From PLA3 sp964592235 (GTDB lineage: Bacteria; Planctomycetota; Phycisphaerae; UBA1845; UTPLA1), in assembly GCA_964592235.1 (NCBI GenBank), contig CAZQCF010000008.1, forward strand, positions 68,191-132,190: a stretch of DNA of 64,000 nucleotides, in the 5' to 3' direction. This document shows positions 61,903 to 64,000 of the stretch, piece by piece. The notes under the pieces were generated by a model that was not told the origin of the DNA, searched no databases, and was given only the letters and a program-made list of their open reading frames with translations. Made by a program: the position numbers and the translations under genes. Position 1 is the first letter of the stretch, and every line of letters begins with the position of its first letter.

Positions 61903-62940
61903 ATGGCGCAAATCGACGTGCGGCAACTCGGCAAGACCTTTCGCGTGCCCGAGCGGGAGGGGGGATTCCAGGCGGCGATGAGAAGCTTCTTCCGCCGCAA
62001 GTACAAGCAGGTCCGCGCCGTCGATGCCGTCAGCTTTTCCGTCGAGCAGGGCGAAATCGTCGGGTTCCTCGGGCCCAACGGCGCTGGCAAGACGACGACG
62101 CTCAAAATGCTCTCCGGCCTGCTTCACCCGACCAACGGCGAAGCCCGCGTGATGGGTTTCACACCGTGGGAGCGCCGGACCGACTACCTCCGACAGATCA
62201 GCATGCTCATGGGGCAGCGCTCGCAGTTGCAATGGGACCTGCCGGCGATGGACTCGTTCCTCGTCCATCAGGCGATTTACGGCCTCGACCCGCCGCAATA
62301 CAAAGCCACGCTCGATGAACTGATCGAGCTGCTCGATCTCACGCCGATCCTCAAGAAACAGGTGCGAACGCTCTCGCTCGGAGAGCGCATGAAGTGCGAG
62401 ATTTGCGTCTCGCTCTTGCATCGGCCGTCGGTCCTCTTTCTCGACGAGCCGACCATCGGCGTGGACATCACGATGCAGGCGCGGATTCGCGAGTTCATTC
62501 GCAATTACAATCGCCGCCACGGCGCGACGATCATCCTCACCAGCCACTACATGGCCGACGTCGCCGCCCTGTGCAAACGTATCATCGTCATCGATCACGG
62601 GCATATTCTCTTTGACGGCGCGCTGGCTGATCTGTCACGCAAGATGGCGCCCTACAAGGTCATCAGAATCGACCTCGAGCGCGATGCCAATGGCTACGAC
62701 TTCGCAGCCGTTGGCGAGGTCCTCTCCCTCGAATCGCGCAAGGCGATTGTCAAAGTGCCCAAGGAGCGCGCCGCCGAACTGACCAGCCGCCTGCTCACCG
62801 ATTTGCCCGTGCAGGACGTGACCATCGAAGACCCGCCCATTGAAGATGTCATCGCCCGCGCATTCGGCCAATCCAAAGATTCGCCCGCGCAAACAACTGT
62901 CCCCAAAGAACCGACCGCGCAAGCGGTCGAGAAGCCGTAG
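61903..62940 (+). CDS. ABC-2-type transporter ATP-binding protein
   Basis: A 345-residue ATPase. Walker A GPNGAGKTTTLKMLSGLL at about residue 58, signature LSLGERMKCEICVSLL, Walker B SVLFLDEPTIGVD and switch ILTSHYMADVAAL are intact. A C-terminal regulatory domain (about 245-320) follows, and the last 25 residues are low complexity. It resembles the DUF990-associated exporters of the NatA/YhaQ type. It forms an operon with two permeases (gap 14 bp). Confidence 0.93.
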   Translation: MAQIDVRQLGKTFRVPEREGGFQAAMRSFFRRKYKQVRAVDAVSFSVEQGEIVGFLGPNGAGKTTTLKMLSGLLHPTNGEARVMGFTPWERRTDYLRQISMLMGQRSQLQWDLPAMDSFLVHQAIYGLDPPQYKATLDELIELLDLTPILKKQVRTLSLGERMKCEICVSLLHRPSVLFLDEPTIGVDITMQARIREFIRNYNRRHGATIILTSHYMADVAALCKRIIVIDHGHILFDGALADLSRKMAPYKVIRIDLERDANGYDFAAVGEVLSLESRKAIVKVPKERAAELTSRLLTDLPVQDVTIEDPPIEDVIARAFGQSKDSPAQTTVPKEPTAQAVEKP

Positions 62941-62954
62941 GTGTCCTCGCCCGC

Positions 62955-63764
62955 ATGTCCCGCATCCCGCAAACTCTCTGGGCCTTTCTCAAAGTGCACT
63001 GCGCCACGATGCTCCAGTATCGCGGCGAGATTTTTCTCTGGGCCGTGTGGGGCCTCGTCAATCCGGCCGTGCTCTACTCTATGTGGTCCGCCGCCGCCGA
63101 GAGCCGGCCCGGCGGCATGGTCGCCGGTTTCTCGCAGGGTCAGCTTGCCGCGTACTACCTCGTTGTCATGATGATCGGCCACTTCGCCACCGCCTGGGAC
63201 GCCTACGACATGGGCTATCAGGTGCGCTCCGGGCGCATGAGCGGGCAGCTCCTGCGGCCGATCCTCCCGATCTGGCAGGCCATCGCGGCGAATCTGTCAT
63301 ACAAGATCACGACGCTGCCTTTTCTCGTGCCGATGTGGTGCTTCTTCGCGTGGTGGGTGAAACCCGGTTTTGAGTCACAAATGTGGCACCTCGCGCTGGG
63401 CGTCGTCGCCGTCGCTCTGGGCTGCGCCATCAACTTCATGCTGGGCTACCTGATTGCCCTGATTGCCTTCTGGTCGCCCAAGCTCGACGCGGCCGGGGAG
63501 ATCTATTTCGGCCTCGGCATGTTTCTCGGCGGGCGATTCAGTCCGTTGGCGGCGCTGCCGCCGGTGATCTTCGCCGTCGCGACGTGGCTGCCGTTTCGCT
63601 GGATGTTCGCCTTCCCCGCGGAGCTTCTCATCGGCAAAGTCCCCACGGCCGGCGACGCCCTGACCGGCCTGGCGATTCAGGCGGCATGGCTGACCGGGTT
63701 GATTACGGCGTTCCGCATGACCTGGGTGGCCGCGGTCAAACGCTACACGGCGGTGAGCGGATGA
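62955..63764 (+). CDS. ABC-2-type transporter permease (DUF990)
   Basis: A 269-residue protein with six predicted membrane helices (for example QLAAYYLVVMMIGHFATAWD and HLALGVVAVALGCAINFMLG). The YQVRSGRMSGQLLRPILPIW segment is typical for this permease type. It pairs with the ATPase and the second permease. The substrate is unknown. The stop overlaps the next ATG by 4 bp. Confidence 0.85.
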   Translation: MSRIPQTLWAFLKVHCATMLQYRGEIFLWAVWGLVNPAVLYSMWSAAAESRPGGMVAGFSQGQLAAYYLVVMMIGHFATAWDAYDMGYQVRSGRMSGQLLRPILPIWQAIAANLSYKITTLPFLVPMWCFFAWWVKPGFESQMWHLALGVVAVALGCAINFMLGYLIALIAFWSPKLDAAGEIYFGLGMFLGGRFSPLAALPPVIFAVATWLPFRWMFAFPAELLIGKVPTAGDALTGLAIQAAWLTGLITAFRMTWVAAVKRYTAVSG

Positions 63765-64000
63765 ATCTGCGACGCGCGATCCATCTCGTTCGTCTCTTCG
63801 TTCAGGTCAGCGTCCAGAACCTGTCCGCCTACCGGTTTGATATGTACGTCCGCATCGGCGTGTCCCTGATGCACCTCGTCTCCGAGTTGCTCGTCGTCTG
63901 GACCATCTTTCACAACACGCAGTCGATCGGCGGCTGGCGCTGGCAGCACATGCTCGTGCTCATGGGCGTCTATCGCATGATCGCCGGCGGCATCCGCATG
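63761..64000 (+). CDS. Second ABC-2-type transporter permease, N-terminal part
   Basis: The first 80 codons of a permease continue past the window end: MNLRRAIHLVRLFVQVSVQN, then a hydrophobic helix (VSLMHLVSELLVVWTIFHNT) and a second one beginning. The ATGA overlap with the previous gene and the start resembling its partner support a heterodimeric exporter. Confidence 0.8.
   Translation, partial: MNLRRAIHLVRLFVQVSVQNLSAYRFDMYVRIGVSLMHLVSELLVVWTIFHNTQSIGGWRWQHMLVLMGVYRMIAGGIRM

Noticed and set aside
1..64000. tRNA, rRNA, riboswitch, insertion-sequence and prophage signals
   Set aside because: I looked for tRNA-like cloverleaf ends, transposase motifs and integrase genes and did not see any; a covariance-model search (tRNAscan, Rfam) would be needed to exclude small RNAs.

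Overview
The window reads as chromosomal DNA of a GC-rich member of the Planctomycetota, perhaps a Phycisphaerae-like lineage. This is inferred from several signs together: PEP-CTERM proteins, a soluble-zinc-finger Ser/Thr kinase next to an ECF sigma factor, CPxC zinc-ribbon membrane proteins, secreted proteins with DCNGNG...D.CEI repeats, and a sugar/envelope gene set with NodU/SxtJ/DUF5989 genes. About 50 protein genes are packed tightly on both strands. I saw no rRNA, tRNA, CRISPR array, insertion sequence or prophage.

Layout. 1-745: end of an AMP-nucleosidase-like gene and 5-formyl-THF cyclo-ligase (minus). 864-5913: a short envelope operon (polyprenyl-phosphate HexNAc-1-P transferase, O-antigen-ligase/polymerase-like protein, HxxxDG acyltransferase). 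6000-11253: acyl-CoA dehydrogenase, histidine kinase, LOG hydrolase, Ser/Thr kinase, ECF sigma factor. 11254-11900: an AT-richer island with a small orphan protein. 12032-19738: B12-dependent acyl-CoA mutase large subunit, SMC, ClC channel. 19827-24063: PEP-CTERM protein, FlaA1/CapD-like nucleotide-sugar dehydratase, secreted repeat protein (all minus). 24212-31672: sensor kinase, then a minus-strand run with ubiD, zinc-ribbon protein, ubiE, membrane TPR protein and ubiX, probably quinone synthesis. 31706-36854: DEAD-box helicase, three uncharacterised envelope proteins, a lipoprotein hydrolase. 36941-42521: carB-carA-nfo with ATGA-type overlaps. 42692-43697: gene debris, where a PIN toxin 5' end is fused to a headless formylglycine-generating-enzyme-like PEP-CTERM gene beside an intact antitoxin.

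43886-55212 is the most distinctive part: a glycan-decoration locus. It has a DUF218 protein, an XrtA-type polysaccharide deacetylase, a formyltransferase fused through membrane helices to a left-handed beta-helix acyltransferase, an FkbH-like enzyme, a free acyl carrier protein, a multi-pass glycosyltransferase-like protein, a carbamoyltransferase/zinc-ribbon/methyltransferase fusion, SxtJ and DUF5989. Six of the nine genes touch or overlap by a few bases, and a good terminator closes the run. The set could deacetylate, formylate, acylate (possibly glyceryl from an ACP), carbamoylate and methylate a cell-surface glycan. The combined job is inference.

55328-64000: DUF167 protein, lipoprotein, HslV (no HslU nearby), TPR protein, secreted DCNGNG-repeat protein, histidine kinase, Fe/Mn superoxide dismutase, SAM hydroxide adenosyltransferase, and an ABC-2 exporter cut by the window end.

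Several dispersed repeat families occur: a CCCTCTCCCT palindrome, a 28-bp GGCGCTCCCTGACGG... element, a 27-bp TAGGGTGCGTCC... palindrome and an 8-bp GCGTTTCG tandem. Two of these sit in frame inside coding genes (O-antigen-ligase-like and ubiD).
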